A stretch of DNA of 64,000 bases from Spongilla lacustris (taxonomy: Eukaryota > Porifera > Demospongiae > Spongillida > Spongillidae): contig OX442426.1 in the NCBI GenBank assembly GCA_949361645.1, forward strand, positions 4,515,327-4,579,326, in the 5' to 3' direction. Position 1 is the stretch's first letter; every line of letters begins with the position of its first letter. The notes beneath the pieces were generated by a model that was not told where the DNA came from, made no database searches, and saw only the letters and a list, made by a program, of their open reading frames with translations. Below are positions 47,100 through 58,987 of this stretch, piece after piece. Both the position numbers and the translations under genes were made by a program.

Positions 47100-49570
47100 T
47101 GGTGCTTGTGGCGACATGTAATGTGCACTTATTGTATCATGTATTCATATGTGTGATGTGTGCTTGTGTATGTGATTGTGTGCAACATTACTAGAAGTGC
47201 TTTGGTCATCCATTACGACAGGTTGGAGCTGAACATGTCTACAGGGATGAAGGATCACACAAACTAAAACTGATTTGTATTTTCTGCATTCTTGTAAAGG
47301 TGCTTTTAAAATGAATCAATTTCAAGGCTTATTAAATGTTTTATTGCACACATGTGTACTGAGCTATTGACATGCATGGCACCAGCAACATGCTGTACAT
47401 TAAGCCAGCCAGGGTGTATGAAGAACGCTGTTAGCTTGCCTATGTTGGGACAAAGCCCCTTTTCAGGCCAGAACTTTAGGTATTTGTTGTGATCCTCTTG
47501 GAGAGAGGTATCCACAGATTGAATGCAGAAACTGACTCACACATCTACATGTACATTCCACACACACACACACACACACACACCTAATCATATTCATGCT
47601 TTCAAGGTCAGCCCTTACAATGCAAGCAGCTGCTATCCTATGTCCAGACATGTCAACAAGCCATAAATGGAAGATATCTGGTTTATATAAGCACATTCAT
47701 CAGAAATGGTTCCTATTCTGATCTGGAATGAGACTTTAAAACTCAAAACTATTTACATTTTTCTGACAAAATGGACGCTCGGACAGTAAAACGCACAGAA
47801 GCTAATGCATATTATCCTACCATATTTATATAATAAACAAAAAATGTGTGTGCTCCACCCCCACCACCTTTCCGCCCCTCCATCCTTATACCTGACAAAG
47901 CTCAATTCCATGGATGTGTGTATACACACTACTAGTACTGCTGTTAGTCAGAACAGTGATCTCTCATCTGGCATCACAGCTTGCCACTCTTATTAGCAGA
48001 CCCTTTTGGCTGTACTTGCAGACATCTATGGCAGGCTCAACCTCCATCTAGTGAGGGCCAATGCCACAGCCATTCTCTATTTTGATTTAACTATAGGCTA
48101 CATGTGTATGTTTAAGATTGTACCCATATCATGTGTACATTGAGTATTGTATTATGCATTCAAATATTAATAACACAACAATAATGCTTGATGCATTGCA
48201 CATTTAATACATTTAACTCATATTAAACTTTTTTATGTTTGCAAATGGATTTGTAAACTAATATGAAATGCATTGCATGTGAGAAATAATGTAAGGAATC
48301 CTTTGACATTGTAGCAACTGCAACTGAGAGGATTGTACCTTGTGGTGTTGCAATGGAACGGATCCTTACAACATATACAATTTTTAATATCTATTCTATC
48401 CTGGTGTGATTAATGACACACCAGCAAATTAAAACTGATATCAGTCATACATTACTTATAGAAGTAAAAAAAAAACTGTTTAATAGTAACTGATCCTATG
48501 AAATAATTTTTTTTTTAATACAGTTACAGTAGGTATATATCGTCAGTATATAACTTATACACATGCAGGGGTTCTCTGTTATATAAAAGTACATAAATGC
48601 ATATGCTAACGATACCTAATTAATAATGCGTTACAGTAAATGACTACTTAGCAACCTACATCATGCTCTTTGCCGACATATAAAGGATGGCAATTAATGA
48701 TGTGATTATAATTTTAATGTTCAATTACACAGTGGTTTTACAGAGGATTTTAAAACCCTTTATAGAATCAAAACTTGATTTGACGCGTCCGCTGCTATAA
48801 GAATACAGCCTTATTAATTGGAACACATCCATATACATACATGTATGTGTGTACATGCATATGTAAGGATGCAGTATCGGGCATTATAACAAATGAAACA
48901 ACTGTAAGATATATACATAAACATTTCCCGGAGTCACTTTCCCTTGCATTGCACTATATTTTAGTAGTATATAAATATGCAATCGATTAATAATATACAA
49001 TGATGGGCGTGGCACAATAACAAATTTAGAGAGTGGATATCCACGAATATGATCATGATATGATGATCATGCATATGTTGCACAACGGCCATGGGCATGG
49101 CGTTGCATTGTTTGGACGAGAGATCAATATATGCAATACGGTTATCACGCCTTTTACGGGTGAAGGGAGGTGTGAAGCAATGCATGCTACCTTTTCGACG
49201 TCGTGTGACCTTTCCAGTTACAGTGTGACCGCTAATACAATTGATTGGTTTATAGTTGTTACATGTACGCATATACTGTATGTACATGTACAGAGCTAGC
49301 TGAAAGTTAATTGAATTATGTATTAAACACACTACCCAATGACCAATTCACGTGACTGAGATATTTGGCGGGTCGTAAGTAAAGGGGGTGGTAATATGGC
49401 GCATTTGAGCCGGCAGGAATTCAGCGACGTATAGAATATCTTCAGAATCTGTTGACCACAGCTGAACATTATATTATAGCTTCGTGACTACTATTATGAT
49501 GCCAGGTGAGTTACACCTGCCTTATATTATGGATTGAATTGATCGAAGGCTTTTTTTTTTTTTTGTGCAG
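47100..49570. other. intergenic, no gene seen
   Basis: A+T-rich, with a (CA)n run at about 47560-47583. A possible donor (GATGCCAG/GTGAGT) near 49503 could belong to a 5' exon of the next gene, but its phase does not fit. Confidence 0.5.
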
Positions 49571-50231
49571 GGAAAGGTGTTCTTCGATGCTTATTCTGGC
49601 GGGGTTTTAAAATTGGTTACTGGAGGTAGTACTACGCTACATCACAAGGTAAGCCCTGGTAACGATGTTCAGTAGCTAGGTTCCAGGGAGTTTACCTTTT
49701 CGCTGGTTCGACGTAACGTCGGGAACAGTATTAATGGATTTCTGGTGCGTGGCTGAACAAAAGCGGTTCCTGGGAGTTTACCATTTCGCTGGTTCGACGT
49801 AACGTCGGGAACAGTATTTAATGGATTCCTCAGTGGTGCGTGGCTGAACAAAAGCGCTAAAAGTAAGAGTGCATCGCTATAGTTGTTATTTATACTTTCC
49901 CTTCGTCTCAACACAGATCGTGGCACTGCCTCCTGTCGCATTTATGCATGACCATTCCAGTTGTGTGCAGTTCAGAACGAAAGTAGCAATGAGGATTCAC
50001 TTCAATAGCACGGTGAGGTACCAAAGAAAGGTAAGTGAAACAATTAGATTTATTCGTGTGATATTCATTTTTATTATTCTTAGATGGAGATCAGATGTTA
50101 CCCCTGCGTGTACTGTCCGAGAGGTAAGGTCATCTGGCAAAATTGTTGCCCAATTCATGCTTTCTTTTTTATATACAGATCTGTCCCAGTTCTCAATCAA
50201 CTTTGTGCTTATGTTATTTTGTACTGTGTGA
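49571..50231 (+). CDS. unrecognised four-exon gene model, 5' end missing
   Basis: Exons are 49571-49648, 49917-50030, 50084-50123 and 50179-50231. Each is bounded by AG and GT, and the phases agree (0, 0, 1). The protein reads GKVFFDAYSGGVLKLVTGG, then ALPPVAFMHDHSSCVQFRTK, then MEIRCYPCVYCPRD, and ends FSINFVLMLFCTV at a TGA. Cys residues in RCYPCVYC could bind metal. No ATG opens exon 1, so an upstream exon is missing or the model is wrong. A two-copy tandem repeat fills the first intron. The function is unknown. Confidence 0.4.
49679..49857. repeat. two-copy tandem repeat, about 88 bp
   Basis: Two copies of GGTTCC.GGGAGTTTACC through GGTTCGACGTAACGTCGG and GTGCGTGGCTGAACAAAAGC. The core TTCGACGTAACGTCGGGAA is a near-palindrome. 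Confidence 0.92.
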
Positions 50232-50967
50232 AGCCAATTATATATTTTTAATAACCTGCAACATATTCAGTACAAGGAATTAATTGACATAATCCGTAAA
50301 TTAACCACGTATCTTCCAATTGCCAATACGTCATACAATAATTCTTACGTACAAGTACGCGGTCCTCGTACGGTGTTTGCCCGGTTTCGTTCAAAATTGC
50401 ACGTACGCGTGCGATAATTAATCCGAACTCATCCGTGCGCGTACAAATTAGCTTCCGGGACCGTGAAATCAATCGTATGAAATCGGTCCACTCGCGGTTT
50501 CGGATGAAAATGGCTCGCGTAACTCGGAAGCATGCTCTTCCGGTCGATATTACGTGTTCTCTCGGGCCCGAAATCAATGCCCTGAATTGCTGTGAAATCA
50601 CTTATCTGTTGTTTTAAACATTTTGTACTAACAGCAACCATCTGTAGCAAGTGCTTCTGGATCTCATGGTGACTGCAACCATCAAAGCATCCACTACTAA
50701 GTTCGAGGAAGACATCTCACAGTTCTGTGTCACGCTCTAGTAAGGTTAAAGGGCGGTTTTGCTTAACAAGCCAGTATGCAGTATTCCGACACAGTAGGTG
50801 TCGCCTCTCTGGTGTCCATTTTGCCATGTTCCCCATAGGAAGTGTATTTTTGTCAGTGTCTACTTTCAATGTGTTTGTCTGGCTTTTCATATCATGCTCA
50901 AGGATATATTTGCTGTGCCTTGGATTGCCATATTAGTTGTACCTCCACAATAAACCAATACAGTGTC

Positions 50968-51439
50968 TCATTTTGCACCATTGTCCAAGGATAGCAGACA
51001 TTTGTACCGAGGTTTGTCAGCCTTCTGTTTATCATCGCAAGGAGAGAGATAGGCAAAAGCTTGCCAGACCCATGAAGTTTTACGTTTAATAGTCTCAGGT
51101 TCTCCAGGCTCAGAACGAGATCCCCCAGGTACATCATCATTAGCAGGTTGAGATGATTGCTGCTTTGCACATCCACGTTTCTTAGCTCGTTTTGCTGCAT
51201 GCATGTTCTTCCTCAGATCGCTTGGCTGCCGCATTACGCTCCTCAACGAAACGCGCTACATGTATGTACTCCTCTGCACCAGCTAAGTGTTCTATTGGTT
51301 CCCAGGTGTCATCTTCAGGCCCGAATCCTTCCCAGCGCACCAAATACTCAGACACACCTTTTTCCTGTCGTTCGGCGATGATATCCTGAACATTGTACAA
51401 GTCCTGGTTGGCAGCTTTGTCGTGAAGCCAAGTTGCCAA
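50968..51439 (-). pseudogene. chromodomain plus BED-like protein, frameshifted
   Basis: From 51439 leftward the frame encodes a chromodomain: [20 protein letters not shown], then [18 protein letters not shown]. It stops soon after [10 protein letters not shown]. Coding continues in another frame as [16 protein letters not shown] and then a BED-type start, TSWVWQAFAYLSPCDDKQKA. The break is exactly an extra TGCA in TGCATGCATG (51196-51205 on +); one repeat fewer keeps the frame open. No ATG precedes the chromodomain, so a 5' exon is missing. Chromodomain proteins bind methylated histone tails, and BED domains bind DNA and are typical of hAT-derived proteins. It lies head-to-head with the gene starting at 51553. 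Confidence 0.7.
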
Positions 51440-51552
51440 AAGGTAGTTTTATACGTTACAAAAATGCTTTTGCTTATTCATTACTAATTAGTTGCGGAGC
51501 TTGCGGTTTCTGTAGCAAAGGGGTGGATCGTGTCCTATAGTACACGAGGGTG

Positions 51553-54014
51553 ATGGCCACTGTTTCACCGAGCTGCGCGCATAAAAAAGCAGCGTATTTG
51601 CGTTGCAACTCAGGAATATGCAGCTCTTGCTGCAAGTGTTTCAAGCCTAAAGGTCGTCCAAAGAAGAGAACCACTCAGGAAGTGGTTCAACTGCGCCGCA
51701 ATACGAGTAGAGCTGTTCGACCTAAATATTTTGTTGAACCTCCATCTGAATTCCTAGAACAAGAGCCAGTTGTATCTGAAACCTTTGAAGTTGCGTCCAG
51801 GTGTAATATATTGGAAATCTATAAACGCATGGGTATGGAGACGCATATGGTGACATAGATAACCTACCATCGTTGAAAGTTCGTAAGGCTCTGAGTGAAA
51901 AGGATGCAATTGATGAGAAAGCATTTAGAACTATCGAAAGAGTATTCAGGAAAGGCGTAGTTGGTATAATGAAGCTGCTGGAAGTTACCTGAAATAGCCA
52001 CCATAAAACAACTGTTCAAAACTGTAGAAGTACCTGATGCAAGTACGAGTGAGAAAGAGTTTCCATCCATTTCAATTGAAAATCCACTAGAGAAGTTACG
52101 TGCAGTAGCAAACAGCATTGTCTTGTCAGCAAAGCACTGTGCACCAAGTACATCAGTTGCAGCTCGTCGTCTCCTTGCACACCTGAGTACATTAACATTT
52201 TCTTATGTGCAGCAGTTGATGTCTGATGATGGGACAACACATTCTGATGGTCACTTGAGGTCCTTAATATTTCAAGCCAAAGTGGATGCTGCATATCTTC
52301 ATCGTGGCCTTGAACTAGTACCACCTGTTATTACTCGACATAAGTTAAGCAGTGAAGTGGTGAAACTTGCTGTTGATACCATTTATTCCTATACAACAAC
52401 ATCTCAAGGCTTGCGTGGCTACCAAAGAAGAAACAATCTTTGTAATTGTTGAAGAAAATGAGCATAGATAATGTTGCAATCATGAAATCTCTCGTGTTAA
52501 AACGAGATGTGTCCGAAATCTACCAAGAGTATGTCATAAAACACAGTGCTCAATTTCCAAATACACCGGCTATGAAGAAGTCCCTCTTTAACACTATCGC
52601 AAATTTAATTACGGGGGGAAATAAGAAACAACAAATTAGAGCTGGAGTCGACTATATAAAAGTCAATTATCACACTGATAATTACCAATTGGTGGACAAA
52701 GTCATTGACATTGTTGCACCACCTCTGATGCTGACCAAACAGTGAGGTAACAGCTGTATCTGCAGAGATCAACAGTGTTTACAGTTGAGAGTTGAAGCCT
52801 ATATATTGCGGAAAGAGAGTGGGGAAGAAAAGTGTCAACTCCAAAGCAACTTGCTGTTGCTCTAAGCACAAAATGTGTTAAGAATACAACTGTCCTTCTA
52901 GTGAAACCAAAGCATGATTGTCCATTCATGGCAGCAAAACTTCCCCCAATCAAAGGCATTTCAACCTATTTGGCTGCTCATTATGACCACCACTCTGCAA
53001 CCTCTCAAGTTTCATTTTTTCACAACCTTGGACAGTCTGTACCATCATACATAACAAATCTGATTCATGCTCCATTTGATTCCTATATGACCAACACCCA
53101 AGTGGAAATCCAGGAGTAAACTTTAGTGGTTGTAGAGTACAATTTGACAATATGGATTCAGAGGTTGATGTCTCTAAAGCTCGCCGTCGATATATTGCTA
53201 GACCATGCAGCGAAGAAGAGTAATCGGCAACAAGCCAAGGAGACGTCAGAATCCATTAAGGCAGAAGCTATGAAGGATGTATGCAGTATTTACCCACAAT
53301 GCACATATTGCCAATGCCACTTTAAGACTGCTCTTGGCAGAGAGAGGCACAAATGTCAAGGTCCCCCCATGCAATGCAGTGGTGTTTCTATGGCTGTTCA
53401 TTATGCTAATGAAGTACTAAGCACTCGAGACTTCACAGTAGATGGGCAGGCAAGAGCAATGATAATTAACCCTCAATTACAAACCTGGAACTTCAACATA
53501 TGCATCGTTTGAGGTAAATTTCATTGCTGGTTGGGCACACTGTCAGAAGAACCAACACCCTGAGCTCAGCACAAGAGTACAGGACTTCATTGCACAGTGC
53601 TGGCGCACTGGTGAAGAAAACATAGTTGAAGGGTCTGCTGTGAAAAATTGCCTTAAAGTATCTGCTGAGGCTGTGCAAGCCAAACTTGCTTCACAATATA
53701 CAGATGGACTGCTGTTGCTTTCTGAAGTCCCTGTGGTCAGTCAAATTCGAGCAGTGTACCAAAAAATTGGACAACGCAAGCATCCAGAGCATGAATCGAG
53801 GAAGCGGAGTAGAATCATTAGAAATGGGAGCCTTCGCACAAAGCGGTCAAAGGTTACTTTACAAATGAATGAGATTGACTGGGCTGCATAGGATCTTAGT
53901 CATCTCAAGCTTACACAGCTTCGGTATTACTTGAAAGAGCACCATTTGAAGACATCTGGCAATAAGAAGGACTTGATTAAGAGGATAAAAGACTTCCAAA
54001 TGCTTGGACACTAA
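51553..54014 (+). pseudogene. Cys-rich, SAP-domain protein gene, multiply frameshifted
   Basis: A run of coding segments in changing frames. The first is an N-terminal Cys cluster (YLRCNSGICSSCCKCFKPKG) with a basic patch (RPKKRT). Next comes KAIDEK/AFRTIERVFRKGVV, with a frame change near 51989, then SAKHCAPSTSVAARRLLAHL and ITGGNKKQQIRAGVDYIKVN. After these come KPKHDCPFMAAKLPPIKGIS, CTYCQCHFKTALGRERHKC (a C2H2-like pattern) and FEVNFIAGWAHCQKNQ. After an in-frame TAG at 53889, a SAP domain follows (LSHLKLTQLRYYLKEHHLKT). SAP domains bind DNA. The family looks like an uncharacterised one seen in cnidarians and sponges, perhaps transposon-derived. At least four lesions make this copy inactive. 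Confidence 0.65.
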
Positions 54015-54564
54015 ATATAATATAATATAACATGTTTGTAGTTAACTGTCTTGGTTTATGAGCAACGCGTAGATGTAATATGTATCAGTACATGTATGTA
54101 TCTTAGGCACACGCGCATGCATGCGTAATAGTTGGTATTCACGGGGATCGGTAAGTGCGATACGACCCCATGCAGACGTTAAAAACCATAGCTAGAAGTA
54201 TTATGATGAGTAAAAGACTACACCAAAGTGATATATGACACACCAGAATAAAATGATATGCTTTAATTCACATCGAGTACACTCAGAAAAAAAGTGCACT
54301 TTTTTGTCCACTCCGCAAGACCGATTAACTTTGGAAGACTGCAGACGGCGATCCAAGAGCCTAAAAAAGAAAAGAAAAATGCACAGATAGTTCAAAATCA
54401 TTGCAAAATGTGACAATTATATTTAAAAGTCATGCGCTTTATCACCGACACATTTTCACCTAATGGTGATTCCAAAAAAACCGCTTAAAAAGCACCCGTT
54501 TCTCATGGAACGGGTGTTAAGCAATTACGTTATACCTTGAGCGGTAATCTCCCGCAATCCTTAT

Positions 54565-54860
54565 TTAAGGATGGCCATCCTTAAATAAGGATGATGACCA
54601 CTTTCTAAAAGAATGGTGTACACTCGATGCTTTGTTTTATATTAGAGATCCGCTAGATTCAAGATCATGCGGATCAGCGATACTGCCACGATTAAAAAAG
54701 GTTTGGCTTGCTCAAAAACCAGTATTACAGTGTAAATACGGCAAAACCGCCATTTGCCGCTGGCGGTATACATGTATAGTAGTGAGCAAATCAGTTAACT
54801 CAAAGCGATGTATGGCAAGGAAGGACAGGTTTCTGGTAGCTCTAGGAGTATAGAATTTAC
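54565..54860 (+). repeat. dispersed repeat family, copy 2
   Basis: Partner of 26925-27200. It begins with a palindrome, CTTATTTAAGGATGG and its complement, and continues with the shared GATCAGCGATACTGCCACG and GGTTTGGCTTGCTCAAAAAC segments. Confidence 0.8.
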
Positions 54861-55389
54861 ACTGCCAGATGGATAATTATGTGGAACAATATCCACTGCT
54901 TCAACACTCTACGCTCACGTACCTGCCAGTACTTCCAAATTAAAGATCGAAACGATTGCATACACTCCAAATCGTCAAGCTAAGCAATCCTGCTTAGATG
55001 CCAAGGGAGCCACAGAAAGCGACGGATGTAGTTCCTCAGTACGGATGGATGACATACATGTAGGCCTAGGTGACCAAAGCGGCAGCACTGCATGATTCGT
55101 CAAATGACAGACCCCGTTGATGTTAGCCGCACATTCCTCAGCCGCACATTCCAAAATGAATAAAATTAACATTCCACAAGCGGCGGCCGTTATTGCGCGC
55201 CCTTGTGGATGTATCCGGATACTCGATACACAACACGGGCGGTTCTGAACGCTGGACCAAGTGAGAACGTACGTAACTAAGTGTACACATGTACATGCAC
55301 ATGCTGATAGCTATACCTACAAATGAATGCTACTCCATCACACGGTACGGTGTTTTGTGCTGATAAAATCTTATAATTAGCACGACTTT

Positions 55390-58300
55390 AGGACCGTGGC
55401 CTGGCTACGTCCCATGCTAGCCTACCAGGGTGACAGCACAAAAACACCAAGGTACCAGTATACCTGCATGACAGAAACATCACCCATGACCCACTTGACA
55501 TATGTTATGGATTTGGCCCCTCCCACTTTAGGACCGTGGCTACGTCCCTTGCTAGCCTACCAGGGTGACAGCACAAAAACACCACGCTACCAGTACACCT
55601 GCATGACAGAAACATCACACATGACCCACTTGACATATGTGAGCTCAAGGTATGGGCTTGGCCCCTCCCACTTTAGGACCGTCCCTTGATAGCCTACCAG
55701 GGTGACAGCACAAAAACACCAAGGTACCAGTACACCTGCATGACAGACACATCACCCATGACCCACTTGACATATGTGAGCACAAGGTATGGGTTTGGCC
55801 CCTCCCACTATAGGACCGTGGCTACGTCCCTTGATAGCCTACCAGGGGTGACAGCACAAAAACACCAAGGTACCAGTACACCTGCATGACAGAAACATCA
55901 CACATGACCCACTTGACATATGTGAGCACAAGGTATTGGCTTGGCCCCTCCCACTTTAGGACCGTCCCTTAATAGCCTACCAGGGTGACAGCACAAAAAC
56001 ACCAAGGCACCAGTACACCTGCATGACAGACACATCATCCATGACCCACTTGACATATGTGAGCGCAAGGTATGGGTTTGGCCCCTCCCACTTTAGGACC
56101 GTGGCTACGTCCTGTGATAGCCTACCAGGGTGACAGCACAAAATCAGCAAGGTACCAGTACACCTGCATGACAGAAACATCACCCATAACCCACTTGACA
56201 TATGTGAGCACAAGGTATGGGCTTGGCCCCTCCCACTTTAGGACCGTCCCTTGCTAGCCTACCAGGGTGACAGCACAAAAACACCAAGGTACCAGTACAC
56301 CTGCATGACAGAAACATCATCCATGACCCACTTGACACATGTGAGCACAAGGTATGGGTTTGGCCCCTCCCACTTTAGGACCGTGGCTATGTCCCTTGCT
56401 AGCCTACCAGGGTGACAGCACAAAAACACCAAGGTACCAGTATACCTGCATGACAGAAACATCACCCATGACACCCACTTGACATATGTGAGCACAAGGT
56501 ATGGGTTTGGCCCCTCCCACTTTAGGACCGTGGCTACTTCCCTTGCTAGCCTACCAGGGTGAGGGCACAAAAACACCAAGGTACCAGTATACCTGCATGA
56601 CAGAAACATCACCCATGACCCACTTGACATATGTGAGCACAAGGTATGGGTTTGGCCCCTCCCACTTTAGGACCGTGGCTACGTCCCTTGTTAGCCTACC
56701 AGGGTGAGAGCACAAAAACACCAAGGTACCAGTATACCTGCATGACAGAAACATCACCCATGACCCACTTGACATATGTGAGCACAAGGTATGGGTTTGG
56801 CCCCTCCCACTTTAGGACCGTCCTTTGATAGCCTACCAGGGTGACAGCACAAAAACACCAAGGTACCAGTACACCTGCATGACAGAAACATCACCCATGA
56901 CCCACTTGACATATGTGAGCACAAGGTATGGGTTTGGCCCCTCCCACTTTAGGACCGTGGCTACGTCCCTTGCTATCCTACCAGGGTGAGAGCACAAAAA
57001 CACCAAGGTACCAGTATACCTGCATGACAGAAACATCACCCATGACCCACTTGACATATGTGAGCACAAGGTATGGGCTTGGCCCCTCCCACTTTAGGAC
57101 CATCCCTTGATAGCCTACCAGGGTGACAGCACAAAAACACCAAGGTACCAGTATACCTGCATGACAGAAACATCACCCATGACCCACTTGACATATGTGA
57201 GCACAAGGTATGGGTTTGGCCCCTCCCACTTTAGGACCGTGGCTACATCCCTTGCTAGCCTACCAGGGTGAGAGCACAAAAACACCAAGGTACCAGTATA
57301 CCTGCATGACAGAAACATCAACCATGACCCACTTGACATATGTGAGCACAAGGTATGGGTTTGGCCCCTCCCACTTCAGGACCGTCGCTACGTCCCTTGC
57401 TAGCCTACCAGGGTGAGAGCACAAAAACACCAAGGTACCAGTATACCTGCATGACAGAAACATCACCCATGACCCACTTGACATATGTGAGCACAAGGTA
57501 TGGGCTTGGCCCCTCCCACTTTAGGACCGTGGCTACGTCCCTTGCTAGCCTACCAGGGTGAGAGCACAAAAACACCAAGGTACCAGTATACCTGCATGAC
57601 AGAAACATCACCCATGACCCATTTGACATATGTGAGCACAAGGTATGGGCTTGGCCCCTCCCACTTTAAGACCGTCCCTTGCTAGCCTACCAGGGTGACA
57701 ACACAAAAACACCAAGGTACCAGTATACCTGCATGACAGAAACATCACCCATGACCCACTTGACATATGTGAGCACAAGGTATGGGTTTGGCCCCTCCCA
57801 CTTTAGGACCGTGGCTACGTCCCTTGCTAGCCTACCAGGGTGAGAGCACAAAAACACCAAGGTACCAGTATACCTGCATGACAGAAACATCACCCATGAC
57901 CCACTTGACATATGTGAGCACAAGGTATGGGTTTGGCCCCTCCCACTTTAGGACCGTCCCTTGATAGCCTACCAGGGTGAGAGCACAAAAACACCAAGGT
58001 ACCAGTACACCTGCATGACAGAAACATCACCCATGACCCACTTGACATATGTGAGCACAAGGTATGGGTTTGGTCCCTCCCACTTTAGGACCGTGGCTAC
58101 GTCCCTTGCTAGCCTACCAGGGTGAGAGCACAAAAACACCAAGGTACCAGTATACCTGCATGACAGAAACATCACCCATGACCCACTTGACATATGTGAG
58201 CACAAGGTATGGGCTTGGCCCCTCCCACTTTAGGACCATACCTTGATAGCCTACCAGGGTGACAGCACAAAAACACCAAGGTACATGTACCAGTATACCT

Positions 58301-58578
58301 GCATGACAGAAACATCACCCATGACCCACTTGACATATGTGAGCACAAGGTATGGGTTTGGCCCCTCCCACTTTAGGACCGTGGCTACGTCCCTTGCTAG
58401 CCTACCAGGGTGAGAGCACAAAAACACCAAGGTACCAGTATACCTGCATGACAGAAACATCACCCATGACCCACTTGACAAATGTGAGCACAAGGTATGG
58501 GCTTGGCCCCTCCCACTTTAGGACCGTCCCTTGATAGCCTACCAGGGTGACAGCACAAAAACACCAAGGTACCAGTAC
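55390..58578. repeat. minisatellite with long (145 bp) and short (137 bp) units, 23 copies
   Basis: Every unit contains AGCCTACCAGGGTGA, CACAAAAACACCAAGGTACC, ATGACCCACTTGACATATGT and TTGGCCCCTCCCACTTTAGG. Long units have GTGGCTAC inserted before GTCCCTT and short units lack these 8 bp. The order is L L S L S L S L L L S L S L L L S L S L S L S, so much of the array is a 282-bp dimer. One unit near 58281-58290 has an extra ATGTAC. Open frames on both strands are repeat artefacts. Confidence 0.97.
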
Positions 58579-58987
58579 GTAGAGAAGAGCTGTGTCTGTA
58601 ATTCTATTTGTCTGTACTTGGTGAAGAAGAGCTAGTGTCGTACGTGTACTTGTACTTATTTTTTAAAAGTCTTGTCTGTATGTATGTGTGTATGTGTAAA
58701 TATTGAAGATATGTGTGTATACATGTATGCATTCACCCATGTGCTCTGTCTCACATGCATGCAGTTCGGCTCCTGGACGGTTCTGTGGGAGCCTTTCTCT
58801 GTTGTCCTCAGCAGCAAGCTCTACTTGTGAACAAGAAGCATTAACCAACAGTTACTAATGTTTTATTTTGTGTTTGTAACATGTTGCTTTGTAATGATGA
58901 TGATCATGGTTGTCATATGCACAACACGAGTACAGATGGTCATTGTAGTTTAGTCCCATTTGATTGGTCAATAATTCCTAAAAACAG

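Noticed and set aside
46464..47194. Three overlapping Pro-rich frames of 175-240 codons
   Set aside because: They are the three frames of one 28-bp satellite.
55396..58534. Many 60-80-codon frames on both strands
   Set aside because: They recur with each minisatellite unit and run through unit lengths that are not multiples of three.
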